This document shows positions 18,902 through 28,048 of a stretch of DNA of 53,402 nucleotides, one piece after another. Below the pieces are notes generated by a model. It was given only the letters and a program-made list of their open reading frames with translations, did not search any database and was not told where the DNA came from. Origin of the DNA: Ruoffia halotolerans (lineage in GTDB: Bacteria; Bacillota; Bacilli; Lactobacillales; Aerococcaceae); contig NZ_JACAOA010000014.1 of assembly GCF_014049385.1 (NCBI RefSeq), positions 1-53,402 on the forward strand, read 5' to 3'. How positions within the stretch are numbered: position 1 is the stretch's first letter; every line of letters starts with the position of its first letter. Position numbers and translations under genes: made by a program.

Positions 18902-20407
18902 TTATAACTGTTTACGATGGATAGCATCAATAACTGTTTGCACTTCATCGTAAGGTATATTGTCATTTCCAATGACTTGGTAAGGTTCTCCACCTTTACC
19001 CGCGAATAAGACAATATCATTTTTTTGAGCAATGTCAATGGCTTGTTGTACTGCTACTGCTCTATCTTTTATAATTGAATAAGGTTTATTATCATTATGA
19101 TGTAAACCAATCATTTCATTGACAATTTTTTCTACTGGTTCAAACCTTGGATTGTCAGCAGTGAATACAATTTCATCCGCATACTTAAATAAAATATCTC
19201 CTAATGGTTCGCGCATCCCACTATCGCGGTTTCCGCCACTATGTCCCATCAAGGCAATGAGTTTTTGATCATCTGATTTGTGTTCAATGAGTTCTTGCAT
19301 TACTCGTTCAAGTGCATCGGGTGAATGTGCAAAGTCAACAATCACTTCGAAATCTTGTCCTTCATCAACAACTTGCATACGTCCAGTGACACCAGTAAAA
19401 TCTTTAGTGGCTTTCAGAATATCATCTATTGTATATTGGTAATATTTACTCAATGTTAAAAATGCTGCCAAATAATTCGAAACGTTGTAAGATCCACGCA
19501 TTGGTATTTCTACTTTAAATGTCTCTTTTTTATAATCAATAATAAATTCAGTCTTACCATTTTTCTCAGTAATTGAATGTGCATAAGCTGTAGCTTGAGG
19601 ATGCTCTAAACTATATGTCACAATATCGGCACTAGTTACTTCTGCCATCATCGTGTGGTATGGATCATCCATATTTAATATTGCAAGTCTTGGTCGGTCA
19701 TTATGGAAACTTTGTCCTAAATGACTAAACAAAAGACTTTTCGCATTTGCATAACCTTCCATAGTTGAATGGAAGTCCAAATGTTCTCGTGTTAAATTCG
19801 TAAAGATGGCACAATCAATATCAGTAAACGATAAGCGTCCTAAAGCTAATGCGTGTGAAGACGCCTCAATGATGGCATCTTCACAGTCTGTTTCAACCAT
19901 AGCATTGAATAATCTCTGCATCTCTAAAGCATTCGGAGTTGTATTTACTGCAGGATAATATTTGTCCCCTACTTTATAATGCAAGGTTCCAATCACACCT
20001 GTCTTACGATTGAGACTTTCGAGTAATTGACTAATCATATTACTCGTTGTTGTCTTCCCATTAGTCCCAGTTACCGCAACAACATTTAGCTTTGTTGACG
20101 GTTCATTATAATATTGGTTTGCAAGTATCGCTTGAGTACGGAAAGTTGATGTTACTTGCACGATGGTAGCATCAAGTTGCTCTGGCTCTTGGGGCAAATC
20201 TTCAACAATGATTAATTTTGCTCCCTTGTTAATTACGTCTTCAATCGCTTGATGCCCATCAAAGTTCTCGCCTTTTATAGCAATAAAGCATGAATTTTTT
20301 TTTACTTTACGCGTATCATTTACTAAACTAGACACTTCAGTTTCTAAATACTGCGTATTAATTACATGAGCATCATATAATACGTTTATTAATTCTTTTT
20401 GTTCCAT
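18902..20407 (-). CDS. murE: MurE, UDP-MurNAc-tripeptide synthetase
   Basis: A 501-residue Mur ligase that adds the third stem residue. The ATP loop is VTGTNGKTTTS (about 112-122), followed by TTPNALEMQ, TNLTREHLDFH and the C-terminal VDFAHSPDALE. The amino-acid-selecting motif is DNPR (418-421), and the later GKGGEPYQ keeps the Glu. In characterised enzymes DNPR goes with meso-diaminopimelate, whereas lysine-adding enzymes have other residues after DNP or DDP. Substrate is therefore probably meso-DAP, by inference. Its place between pbp2X and mraY is Bacillus-like. Confidence 0.95.
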   Translation of the reverse strand: MEQKELINVLYDAHVINTQYLETEVSSLVNDTRKVKKNSCFIAIKGENFDGHQAIEDVINKGAKLIIVEDLPQEPEQLDATIVQVTSTFRTQAILANQYYNEPSTKLNVVAVTGTNGKTTTSNMISQLLESLNRKTGVIGTLHYKVGDKYYPAVNTTPNALEMQRLFNAMVETDCEDAIIEASSHALALGRLSFTDIDCAIFTNLTREHLDFHSTMEGYANAKSLLFSHLGQSFHNDRPRLAILNMDDPYHTMMAEVTSADIVTYSLEHPQATAYAHSITEKNGKTEFIIDYKKETFKVEIPMRGSYNVSNYLAAFLTLSKYYQYTIDDILKATKDFTGVTGRMQVVDEGQDFEVIVDFAHSPDALERVMQELIEHKSDDQKLIALMGHSGGNRDSGMREPLGDILFKYADEIVFTADNPRFEPVEKIVNEMIGLHHNDNKPYSIIKDRAVAVQQAIDIAQKNDIVLFAGKGGEPYQVIGNDNIPYDEVQTVIDAIHRKQL

Positions 20408-20421
20408 CGTAGTCCTACTTT

Positions 20422-22137
20422 CTATTCATAAACTGATACATATTCCACAAAAGGTCTAAATATCTCAGCTAATATTTGCGATCCCATTATATTATGATCA
20501 TTGGTTGGTCGTTTCATTGAGAAATACAACATATATTTCGGATCCTCTGCTGGGAAAAATGAAACAACTGAGAAATAATAATCATTGGCACCTTCTAAAT
20601 AACCTAAGCCATCTGGATTGGCAATTTGTGCCGTACCTGTTTTTGCTGCTATCTGAACGCCCGGCACACTATATTCTTGAGCTGTACCATACTCTTCATT
20701 CACAGTATTAACCATTAAATCAACGATATGGTCAGCTGCTTCTTCTGAGATTGGTCGATTAATCTCAATTGGTTGAAATTCATCATTCTCTCCAATGCCG
20801 TTAAGGTATTGAATTTTCATCATTTTCCCATCGTTAGCAATCGAAGTGAATGCTTGCAATAACTGAATGGGTGTTGTCGCAAATCCTTGTCCGAAACCAG
20901 ACATTGTTGCAGAAACCGGATTATCAAACTCTACTGTTCCTGTTGCTTCATTTGCCAATCCTGATCCCGTTGTTTGACCGAAACCAAATTCAGATAATTG
21001 ATTCGTCCATTTATCTATGCCGATACGGCGAATTAATTCGACAATTGTCACATTACTTGATCTAGATAATCCTTCATCAAAAGTAATCGGCCCCCAACCG
21101 TACAAGTTATAGTCTCGAACCGTTACATCTTCAATTTCTGTTGAACCGGTCTCAACTAATTCATCGGGTTTATAAACGCCCATATCATAAGCTGTTCCTT
21201 GTGTTAATATCTTCATGGTTGAACCTGGCTCATAAACTTCTTCAACCAATTGGTTGGTCCATTGCGTTTGAATTCCTTCACGAGTATTCAGATTAAATGT
21301 CGGTCTTTGAGCAGCTGTTAATAACTTACCAGTCTCAACTTCGACCAAATAAGCACTCATCTCTTCAGGTTGATACTTATTATATGAATAATCAAGTAAC
21401 TCTTCCATATAATGTTGGAGTCGGCTATCTAAAGTTAGATAAATATCTTCTCCCAATAATGTTCGCGTTCTTTCAACCAGGTCAGGATTATTTTCAATGG
21501 TGTTTTGCCCACTTAATTCAGCATCATAAGCTGATTCAATTCCGATTTGCCCAGTTAAGATATCCGCTGTCGGCATCCAAGAATTATTCTGTTCTTGCTT
21601 CGACGCATAGCCTATCAGATGTGAACTGAAGTAATCGTTCACGTATTGTCTGGAACTTTGACTGACAAAATAAACGCCTGGTAAATTCTCTTCTTCAATG
21701 GCATCGCGAGTTTCTTGACTCATATTACTACCCGCTGTACCAAATTCAACTTGAATCGCCTCATAGTTTAATAGTATATCCAAGACCTCATCACGGGTCA
21801 TATCAATATAATTACTTAATACTTTAGCAGTGTGATCTCTGTCTTCAACTGCGTCGTAGCCATTGCCCCCTTGCAATACTGCATACATGGAATAAGAAGT
21901 AGTATCAATCGCAATCGGCTGACCTTGAATATCATAAATCGTACCACGTTTTGCTTCGATGATACTACTTCTTGGGTCTTGTGAATCTTCGATATATTCT
22001 ACTAAATCCTCACCATGCGAAGACTGAGTTACGTTTAATTGAAAGAAGCGTGCACCTAACAAAATAAATGTTATAGCTGCGACGCCTATTAATAATAATA
22101 TATTTAAATTAGAATGATTGCTTTGTTTTTCGCTCAT
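20422..22137 (-). CDS. Class B penicillin-binding protein of the dcw cluster (PBP2X/FtsI), without PASTA domains
   Basis: A 571-residue septal transpeptidase: short cytoplasmic tail, membrane anchor (about 12-32), dimerisation domain, and transpeptidase domain with the active-site motifs STMK (306-309), SSN (360-362) and KTG (499-501). The chain ends about 70 residues after KTG (ending FVEYVSVYE), so no PASTA repeats follow, whereas dcw-encoded PBP2X of streptococci and enterococci is usually 700 residues or more with two PASTA repeats. It overlaps ftsL by 4 bp and precedes murE by 14 bp, so no lost downstream fragment is visible. Confidence 0.94.
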   Translation of the reverse strand: MSEKQSNHSNLNILLLIGVAAITFILLGARFFQLNVTQSSHGEDLVEYIEDSQDPRSSIIEAKRGTIYDIQGQPIAIDTTSYSMYAVLQGGNGYDAVEDRDHTAKVLSNYIDMTRDEVLDILLNYEAIQVEFGTAGSNMSQETRDAIEEENLPGVYFVSQSSRQYVNDYFSSHLIGYASKQEQNNSWMPTADILTGQIGIESAYDAELSGQNTIENNPDLVERTRTLLGEDIYLTLDSRLQHYMEELLDYSYNKYQPEEMSAYLVEVETGKLLTAAQRPTFNLNTREGIQTQWTNQLVEEVYEPGSTMKILTQGTAYDMGVYKPDELVETGSTEIEDVTVRDYNLYGWGPITFDEGLSRSSNVTIVELIRRIGIDKWTNQLSEFGFGQTTGSGLANEATGTVEFDNPVSATMSGFGQGFATTPIQLLQAFTSIANDGKMMKIQYLNGIGENDEFQPIEINRPISEEAADHIVDLMVNTVNEEYGTAQEYSVPGVQIAAKTGTAQIANPDGLGYLEGANDYYFSVVSFFPAEDPKYMLYFSMKRPTNDHNIMGSQILAEIFRPFVEYVSVYE

Positions 22138-22571
22138 CTCTCAACATTCCTTACTCTGTCTTTCTCAATAGTCATATTGTTGCTATCCGCTGCTTCTTTA
22201 ATTTGTTGATAATTGAATTGGTCAGTAATTTGACTATTTAAAATATCAGTATTAGAACGGTATTCTGTAATAGAATCTTCTAAATTATTGATTGAACGTT
22301 GTTGCTCAATAATATCCACTCTAATAAAGAAACTAGTCATGATCGCTCCAACGGCTATTATACTACATAGAGATAACCAGATTGTTTCAAATTTAGATAG
22401 TTTTCTTTTCTTTTTGGAAACATTACTTTCTTGTTCTTCAAATGGTTGATCACTTGCTGGTACACTATAGTTTGGCGAGGCAACAGATTGAGAATTATCA
22501 TAATGATTCCCTAATTTCCGTTCAAAATATTGCTCTTCATTATAATTTTTCTTTTCTAATAGTTCTGACAT
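22134..22571 (-). CDS. ftsL: Cell-division protein FtsL
   Basis: A 145-residue bitopic protein: charged cytoplasmic N-terminus (1-58), one membrane segment (about 64-84), then an extracellular coiled coil (about 86-135). It partners DivIB and activates the transpeptidase complex. The ATG at 22569-22571 is chosen because AGGAGG lies directly upstream; longer versions would overlap rsmH. Assignment rests on topology and its fixed place between rsmH and pbp2X. Confidence 0.9.
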   Translation of the reverse strand: MSELLEKKNYNEEQYFERKLGNHYDNSQSVASPNYSVPASDQPFEEQESNVSKKKRKLSKFETIWLSLCSIIAVGAIMTSFFIRVDIIEQQRSINNLEDSITEYRSNTDILNSQITDQFNYQQIKEAADSNNMTIEKDRVRNVER

Positions 22572-22596
22572 CCGATGCCTCCTAAATCCTTTAAAT

Positions 22597-23550
22597 CTAT
22601 TCTTTAATTGTCGTACGTTCGATGACTCTAAGTTTTGCACTTCGAGCTCGATTATTATGCTCTAATTCTTCAGAGTCAGCAGTAACTGGTTTTCGGTTAA
22701 TAAACTTATATTCCGGTTGTTGCTCTGCTGGCAGTACTGGTAAATTAGGTGGTGTTTCTGGTGGCGTTGACTTCTCTCTATATAACTGTTTGACTAAACG
22801 GTCTTCTAAAGAGTGGAATGAGATAACACTCATACGTCCACCAACTTTTAATAATTTCAGCCCTGCTTCCAGTGATTCCTCCAGTGCGCCTAATTCATCA
22901 TTCACAGCGATACGAATTGCCTGGAAAGTTCGTTTAGCAGGATGTCCACCTGTTCTTCTAGTTGCAGCCGGTATAGCTAACTTCACAATTTCACTTAATT
23001 GTGTTGTCGTTTCAATCGGTGCTTTTTCTCTTTCTGATTCAATGGCTCGAGTAATTCTCTTCGCAAACTTCTCTTCCCCATAACGACTAATAATTCTTAT
23101 TAAATCATTGAAATCCCATTCATTCACAACTTCGTATGCACTAAGTTCTTGAGTTTGATCCATTCTCATATCTAAACGTGCTTCTTGATGGTAACTAAAA
23201 CCACGTTCAGCAATATCTAATTGTGGAGATGAAACCCCTAAGTCATAATAAATACCGTCAACATATTTAACATTATGTTCTGCTAAACCTTGTTCGATTT
23301 CTCTAAAATTACGATGAATAAAAGTTACTTTACCTGCTTCTATCTCTTCTGCTAATACAATTTTTGCATTGTCAATGGCTGTCATATCCTGGTCAAAGGC
23401 ATATAAATGTCCGCGTTCTGATAATTGAGATAATAAATACTTAGCGTGACCTGCTCCCCCCAAGGTGCAATCTACATAAGTTCCATTAGGATTAATCTCT
23501 AACATATCAATTGTTTCATGCAATAGAACTGTCTCATGTTCAAATGACAT
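22597..23550 (-). CDS. rsmH: RsmH (MraW), 16S rRNA N4-methylcytidine-1402 methyltransferase
   Basis: A 317-residue SAM-dependent methyltransferase acting on C1402 in the decoding centre of 16S rRNA. Motifs include [11 protein letters not shown] (SAM loop), [28 protein letters not shown] and [11 protein letters not shown]. It is the second gene of the dcw cluster, preceded by a GGGGGA Shine-Dalgarno. Confidence 0.97.
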   Translation of the reverse strand: MSFEHETVLLHETIDMLEINPNGTYVDCTLGGAGHAKYLLSQLSERGHLYAFDQDMTAIDNAKIVLAEEIEAGKVTFIHRNFREIEQGLAEHNVKYVDGIYYDLGVSSPQLDIAERGFSYHQEARLDMRMDQTQELSAYEVVNEWDFNDLIRIISRYGEEKFAKRITRAIESEREKAPIETTTQLSEIVKLAIPAATRRTGGHPAKRTFQAIRIAVNDELGALEESLEAGLKLLKVGGRMSVISFHSLEDRLVKQLYREKSTPPETPPNLPVLPAEQQPEYKFINRKPVTADSEELEHNNRARSAKLRVIERTTIKE

Positions 23551-23566
23551 TCATAATCCCCCGTTT

Positions 23567-23998
23567 CTAAAATCCAAAATCAATCATGTCTTCTACGATA
23601 TCTTCAAAATCTTCTTCGATACTATCTGCAAATTCTTCCCAACGTTCGCTACTCCAAATCTCGATACGATCTGATACGCCGATCACACGACAGCTCTTAT
23701 CGATTTTAGCGAAGTCTATAAGTGTTTTAGGTAAATTTATTCGCCCTTGCTTATCTACTTCTACTTCAGTGGCAGCTGAGTAAAAGAAACGAGTAAATTT
23801 ACGTGCATCTTTTTTTGCTAAAGGTAATTGTTGTAATTTTTCTTCAATAGTTTCCCAATTTTCGAGTGGATAGCCGAATAAACATCCATCTAACCCACGA
23901 GTAATAATAAAGTTATGACCTAAATCTGGACGGAATTTCGATGGCATAATCAGTCGACCTTTTGCATCAATATTATGTTGATATTCACCAATCAGCAC
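23567..23998 (-). CDS. mraZ: MraZ, transcriptional regulator of the dcw cluster
   Basis: A 143-residue protein with two AbrB-like (SpoVT) halves: [20 protein letters not shown] in the first and [13 protein letters not shown] in the second. MraZ assembles into rings that bind GTGG-type direct repeats before its own gene. The start is GTG (23996-23998), 9 bases after GGAGGTG. Three GTGG repeats spaced exactly 10 bp lie just upstream, consistent with autoregulation. Confidence 0.96.
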   Translation of the reverse strand: MLIGEYQHNIDAKGRLIMPSKFRPDLGHNFIITRGLDGCLFGYPLENWETIEEKLQQLPLAKKDARKFTRFFYSAATEVEVDKQGRINLPKTLIDFAKIDKSCRVIGVSDRIEIWSSERWEEFADSIEEDFEDIVEDMIDFGF

Positions 23999-24031
23999 GA
24001 CGATTACACCTCCTCCATTTTAGTTAATTTC

Positions 24032-24061
24032 ATTCTACCACATCCCTCCACTTCGTACCAC
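24032..24061 (-). promoter_or_regulatory. MraZ boxes overlapping the mraZ promoter
   Basis: On the minus strand three GTGG repeats occur at 24058-24061, 24048-24051 and 24038-24041, an exact 10-bp period, as known for MraZ operators. A -10 like TAGAAT (24032-24037) directly follows the last box, so bound MraZ would cover the promoter. No convincing -35 is visible, as expected if the boxes occupy it. Confidence 0.75.
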
Positions 24062-24085
24062 CATTTATCAAATTTAAACAAAAAA

Positions 24086-24115
24086 AGAGCCGAAACCCTT
24101 TCGAGTTATGGCTCT
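24086..24115 (-). terminator. Terminator after the DUF3397 gene
   Basis: Stem AGAGCC/GGCTCT followed by seven T on the minus strand, 67 bp past the DUF3397 stop. It isolates the dcw promoter from upstream transcription. Confidence 0.8.
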
Positions 24116-24143
24116 AAACAGCTTATTATCAATCTTTATTAAA

Positions 24144-24183
24144 AGTGGGGGCGAGTGGAAGATTAGTGGGGGTTTTTCCCACT
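24144..24183 (+). repeat. Second set of GTGG direct repeats, opposite orientation
   Basis: On the plus strand AGTGG occurs at 24144, 24154 and 24165 (spacing 10 and 11 bp), the first within AAAGTGG, followed by an inverted copy CCCACT at 24178-24183 that pairs with AGTGGG. The block ends over the DUF3397 stop codon. It resembles MraZ boxes but points away from mraZ. The role is unknown. Confidence 0.5.
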
Positions 24184-24556
24184 AAAAGTATGTATAAATT
24201 CTTAAAAGGACTAAACCAACTAAGAAAGCTGAAAACATTTTGGATATTAATTGACTAGCAGGCATATAGTATTCTTGAAAAGTAAACATATCAATACGTC
24301 TGATATAGTCATACAACTGCAAACCTAAGGCAAATGCCGTAATAAAAAGAATGAATGGGATCAGACTAAAGCCAAAGATTAATTTTGAAAAAAGATGAAT
24401 TAATGTCAACCAAAGTGGCAATAGTAAAATAGCTAAATTCAACGGATACTTATCAAAAAACTTCAAATATGATTTCAAATACTTTTGAACAACAAAAATA
24501 ATGATTACTGGAACAATATATAAAAGTAATTCCGATAATACGAACTCATTTGTCAT
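24182..24556 (-). CDS. DUF3397 family membrane protein
   Basis: A 124-residue protein with four membrane segments, including a hydrophobic first helix (LYIVPVIIIFVV) and a conserved-looking C-terminal region around EYYMPASQLISKMFSAF. The ATG at 24554-24556 follows GGAGGTG by 5 bases; upstream starts are not supported. DUF3397 genes commonly lie just before mraZ in Bacilli, as here. Function is unknown; a membrane role near division genes is only a context inference. Confidence 0.8.
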   Translation of the reverse strand: MTNEFVLSELLLYIVPVIIIFVVQKYLKSYLKFFDKYPLNLAILLLPLWLTLIHLFSKLIFGFSLIPFILFITAFALGLQLYDYIRRIDMFTFQEYYMPASQLISKMFSAFLVGLVLLRIYTYF

Positions 24557-24674
24557 TAAAACACCTCCACTTTCAGCTTCATTTGCTTTATTTCTCAGTT
24601 CCTTAATTATACACAATTTGACAAGTAACTTAAATCATTTCTAAAAGGATAAACCGAATCTTTTAAATAAAAAA

Positions 24675-24750
24675 ATCGAATGAAAATCATGAGATAACTT
24701 TTACACTGATTAGTCCTAGTGTGTAAAAAACCTTTGATTTATCATTCGAT
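24675..24750 (-). terminator. Large two-tier hairpin terminator after epuA
   Basis: An outer stem ATCGAATGA (24675-24683) / TCATTCGAT (24742-24750) encloses an inner stem TTTTACAC / GTGTAAAA (24699-24728). T-rich sequence follows on the minus strand. It lies about 30 bp past the epuA stop and closes the murA-mbl-epuA transcript. The structure is larger than a usual terminator. Confidence 0.65.
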
Positions 24751-24779
24751 CAATTCATTTGTTTATTTGTAATATTCTG

Positions 24780-24977
24780 TCATCTTATAAAGTCAAGAAT
24801 ATGTTGCCATGTATCTTGATTTAACACTTCCCAGTAATTTCCGTCACCTATAATGGAATAACCAATAAATAAACCAATAACGAAAAACAAAACGATAAAT
24901 AATAAAAATAATATTACTTTACCAAGTGTTTTTAAGACGGTTAATAAAACATTGTCTTCAATATATTTATCTGACAT
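24780..24977 (-). CDS. epuA: EpuA-like small membrane protein (annotated as RNA polymerase subunit beta in many genomes)
   Basis: A 65-residue protein with one strong membrane segment (about 18-42) and the family C-terminus GLFIGYSIIGDG followed by TWQHILDFIR. This matches the EpuA family (PF11772), named as an RNA polymerase beta-associated protein though direct evidence is thin. The ATG at 24975-24977 has AGGGGA upstream; a longer reading from 25007 would overlap mbl. Family members are found next to murA, as here. Confidence 0.8.
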   Translation of the reverse strand: MSDKYIEDNVLLTVLKTLGKVILFLLFIVLFFVIGLFIGYSIIGDGNYWEVLNQDTWQHILDFIR

Positions 24978-24999
24978 ATTTCGATCCCCTATCGTTAGT

Positions 25000-26067
25000 T
25001 TATCCAATGATACGGCGTTTCAATCTTGAGAAATAGCGTGCGACTTTTTGTCGCCATGATAGATTTGTCCGTTGTAATTTACCAGATTGAATTAAATCTA
25101 GCATAATACCCGTCCCTATCGCTACACAGCTCATAGGTTGATTGGCCCGAATGGCAGAGACATTTAAATACTCGGATAGAAAAACGTCTATAGAACCGAT
25201 TAATGCTCCCCCGCCTGTAAGTAGTATCCCTTTTTCCATAATATCAGACGCAATTTCAGGTTGCGTGTCTTCAAGCAGTTCTTTAGCTGCTCTAGCTATC
25301 ATAGCTAATTGTTCATGAATTGCTTCATATATTTGGTTCGATGTGACATTAATTGATTTTGGTAGTCCGGAAACTAAATCTCGACCTTTTAATGTCTTAG
25401 TCTCTAATTGAGCTTGATTCTCAAAGAACACTGCTGAAGCTAAATCAATTTTAATTTGCTCCGCAGACCGTTCACCAATGAGCAGTTTGTATTTATCTTT
25501 GAAGTATTGAATAATACTAGCGTCAAAATCATCCCCAGCAATCTTTAATGATGTACTTTGAATAATGTCGCCACCTGAAATTATTGCAATATCAGAAGTC
25601 CCACCGCCGATATCAATAACCATATTCCCAGAGGGATCTAGTAAATCAATTCCAGCGCCAACTCCCGCCACTTTGGGCTCTTCTTCCATAAAAATCTTGC
25701 CGCCACCTGCTTTTTCAATCGCTTCAACAAGTGCTGTTTGTTCAATCTCACTTATATTTGATGGTCGACAAATAAGTACATTTGGCTTTGTAAACCATCT
25801 CTGTGAGTGAATTTTTTGAAAGAAAAGTACAAGAAGTGCTTCTGCAATATCATAATCTGCAATCACGCCACCTTTTAATGGCTTTATGATTTCAATCGAA
25901 TCTGCTGTTCTACCAATCATTTCATACGCTTCATTTCCAATAGCGATGACTTCTTGAGTCTGCTTATCTAAAGCAACGACTGAAGGTTCATTTAATATGA
26001 CCCCTCGACCTTTAAGATGAATCAAAACATTCGCAGTACCTAAGTCGATTCCGATATCTCTGCTCAT
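25000..26067 (-). CDS. mbl: Mbl/MreB-type actin-like cell-shape protein
   Basis: A 355-residue MreB-family filament protein that guides lateral wall synthesis under the membrane. ATP-binding motifs are present: phosphate-1 GIDLGTANV, phosphate-2 VIDIGGGTSDIA, and adenosine GILLTGGGALIGSID. I prefer Mbl over MreB because it lies directly after murA rather than with mreCD, and because of its length. The presence of an MreB-family protein suggests a rod-shaped or ovoid cell. Confidence 0.9.
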   Translation of the reverse strand: MSRDIGIDLGTANVLIHLKGRGVILNEPSVVALDKQTQEVIAIGNEAYEMIGRTADSIEIIKPLKGGVIADYDIAEALLVLFFQKIHSQRWFTKPNVLICRPSNISEIEQTALVEAIEKAGGGKIFMEEEPKVAGVGAGIDLLDPSGNMVIDIGGGTSDIAIISGGDIIQSTSLKIAGDDFDASIIQYFKDKYKLLIGERSAEQIKIDLASAVFFENQAQLETKTLKGRDLVSGLPKSINVTSNQIYEAIHEQLAMIARAAKELLEDTQPEIASDIMEKGILLTGGGALIGSIDVFLSEYLNVSAIRANQPMSCVAIGTGIMLDLIQSGKLQRTNLSWRQKVARYFSRLKRRIIG

Positions 26068-26095
26068 GTATTTTCACCCATCTATTTTCTGTACT

Positions 26096-27400
26096 TTAAG
26101 CGAGTACTTTAGTTTTATTAGATTCAGAAACAATTGGTTGAATTTCTACACGCTCAATATTAGCACCTAAGTTAGCTAATTTCTCATGGAATTTATAATA
26201 TCCACGGTCTAAGTTTTTTAATTCTGAAACGCGAGTTAATCCCTTCGCTACTAAACCAGCAATAATTAATGCGGCTGCAGCTCTTAAGTCAGTTGCTTTT
26301 ACGCTTGCACCACTGAATTCAGTTGGTCCATACATAACAGCAGTCTGACGCTCAATTGTAAATTTAGCACTCATACGACGTAATTCTTCAAAATGCATAA
26401 AGCGATTCTCGAAGACTGTTTCTGTTAGAGCACTGCTTCCACCAGCCAATAATTGTGCAATTGACATTTGTGCTTGCATATCTGTTGGGAAACCAGGATA
26501 AGGAAGTGTCTTAACATCTGTTGCTTTTAATGTTTTTGGGCCTTTAACACGAATTCCATTTGTATATTCTTCAAACTCAACACCCATTTCAGTTAGTTTA
26601 CTGATTAATGGTTTGTTGTGATCGCGAATGGCACCTTCAACAAAAACATCCCCTTGTGTTACAGCGGCTGCAACAATGAATGTCCCTGCTTCAATACGGT
26701 CAGGAATAACAGAATGTTTCACACCGTGAAGTGATTCAACACCTTTAATTTTAATCATTTCTGTTCCTGCGCCGACAATTTTAGCACCCATTTTGTTAAG
26801 GAAGTTAGCTAAATCAACGATTTCTGGTTCACGAGCTACGTTTTCGATGATTGTTTCACCTTCTGCTAAGACTGCAGCCATCATAATATTCTCAGTCGCA
26901 CCCACACTTGGGAAATCTAGATAGATTCTTGCTCCTTTTAATTTAGACGCTGTTGCTTCTACGTAACCTGCTTGGCTGTTAATCTCAGCACCAAGTGCTT
27001 CAAAGCCTTTTAAGTGTAAGTCAATCGGTCTAGTTCCAATCGCACATCCACCAGGCATAGCTACTTTTGCATGACCAAAACGAGCTAATAATGGACCCAT
27101 GACTACGATGGATGCTCTCATTTTACTTACGAAATCATAGTCAGCGATTGTTTTAACTTCACCAGTCGCGTCAATTTTCATTTCGTTCGCTTCTTCATTA
27201 AATGAATTTTCTACTTGAATATTCGTTAATAATTCATTAATTGTAAAAACATCAGATAAAATAGGTACATTCGTTAGTTCAGTCACACCAGTTTCTGCCA
27301 AAATTGATGCTGCTAAAATAGGTAAAACGGCATTTTTTGCTCCCTCAACCTTTACCGTACCTTCTAGGCGATTTCCACCTTGAACAATAATTTCTTGCAT
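26096..27400 (-). CDS. murA: MurA, UDP-GlcNAc enolpyruvyl transferase
   Basis: A 434-residue enzyme of the first committed peptidoglycan step. It has the N-terminal [13 protein letters not shown], the catalytic loop with Cys in [14 protein letters not shown] (the fosfomycin target), and FPTDMQAQ. Low-G+C Firmicutes often have two murA genes; this one lies in the DUF1146-murA-mbl context of murAA. The Cys is present, so fosfomycin sensitivity of this enzyme is expected. Confidence 0.97.
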   Translation of the reverse strand: MQEIIVQGGNRLEGTVKVEGAKNAVLPILAASILAETGVTELTNVPILSDVFTINELLTNIQVENSFNEEANEMKIDATGEVKTIADYDFVSKMRASIVVMGPLLARFGHAKVAMPGGCAIGTRPIDLHLKGFEALGAEINSQAGYVEATASKLKGARIYLDFPSVGATENIMMAAVLAEGETIIENVAREPEIVDLANFLNKMGAKIVGAGTEMIKIKGVESLHGVKHSVIPDRIEAGTFIVAAAVTQGDVFVEGAIRDHNKPLISKLTEMGVEFEEYTNGIRVKGPKTLKATDVKTLPYPGFPTDMQAQMSIAQLLAGGSSALTETVFENRFMHFEELRRMSAKFTIERQTAVMYGPTEFSGASVKATDLRAAAALIIAGLVAKGLTRVSELKNLDRGYYKFHEKLANLGANIERVEIQPIVSESNKTKVLA

Positions 27401-27462
27401 TTTAAAATAATCCCCTTTAAATATTTTGTCGCATTGGAGCTTACGACAAAAAAATATAATAT

Positions 27463-27693
27463 TTATAGAAAGCTACTCAAAAATATATTTTGAAGTACCT
27501 CAATGATCGTCAGTACGAACGAACCTGCTACATGTCCAACTGCGATACTAACTAATATACACGCGTACTGTGCCATGTAATATTTGCGCTCAGTAAAAAA
27601 CTGACGCCAATTAATATCTTTAAAGACCATATAACTCAATAGGATAAACGTAAAACGGACAACAAGTACTGCCATACCATTAAAAATCGCCAT
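27463..27693 (-). CDS. DUF1146 (YwzB-like) membrane protein
   Basis: A 76-residue protein with two membrane segments and a conserved polar middle ([15 protein letters not shown]). DUF1146 proteins typically precede murA in Bacilli, as here with 62 bp between. Function is unknown. GGTGGGCG precedes the ATG. Confidence 0.85.
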   Translation of the reverse strand: MAIFNGMAVLVVRFTFILLSYMVFKDINWRQFFTERKYYMAQYACILVSIAVGHVAGSFVLTIIEVLQNIFLSSFL

Positions 27694-28009
27694 ACTACGC
27701 CCACCTTTCTAGTTCGGAATTATCATAGCATAAAATCAAATTTAATTAAACAGATTTATTTTATCCAAATTCCTGACTTGTCATAATTAAATTTTAATAA
27801 AGACAAGTTTAACAATTCAAACATTGCTCTTATAAGTTTACAACTACCCCTTTTACAAATATTATAATTTCGCCATTTAATCAAATTTAAGTAAATCTTA
27901 ACTTTCTTTGACTTAAAATTTATTAATAAACACATTTTAATATTCTTAAATTGAATCTGAATACGCTATCATATTCTTGTCTAGTAAATCATATTATTTT
28001 ATACAAAAA
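27694..28009. other. AT-rich intergenic region between DUF1146 and mvaS
   Basis: About 315 bp of very AT-rich sequence with no coding frame I can support. A minus-strand TATGAT at about 27721-27726, shortly before DUF1146, is the only promoter-like element seen; its -35 is weak. The mvaS terminator lies at the right edge. Confidence 0.5.
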
Positions 28010-28037
28010 ACTAGAACAAATGATGGATTGTTCTAGT
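28010..28037 (-). terminator. Terminator after mvaS
   Basis: Perfect 10-bp stem ACTAGAACAA/TTGTTCTAGT with an 8-base loop and six T following on the minus strand, 11 bp past the mvaS stop. Confidence 0.9.
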
Positions 28038-28048
28038 TTAATCTTAAA

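Noticed and set aside
22622-23083. Plus-strand 153-codon frame
   Set aside because: It lies entirely antisense to rsmH, whose motifs are intact, and shows no family features.
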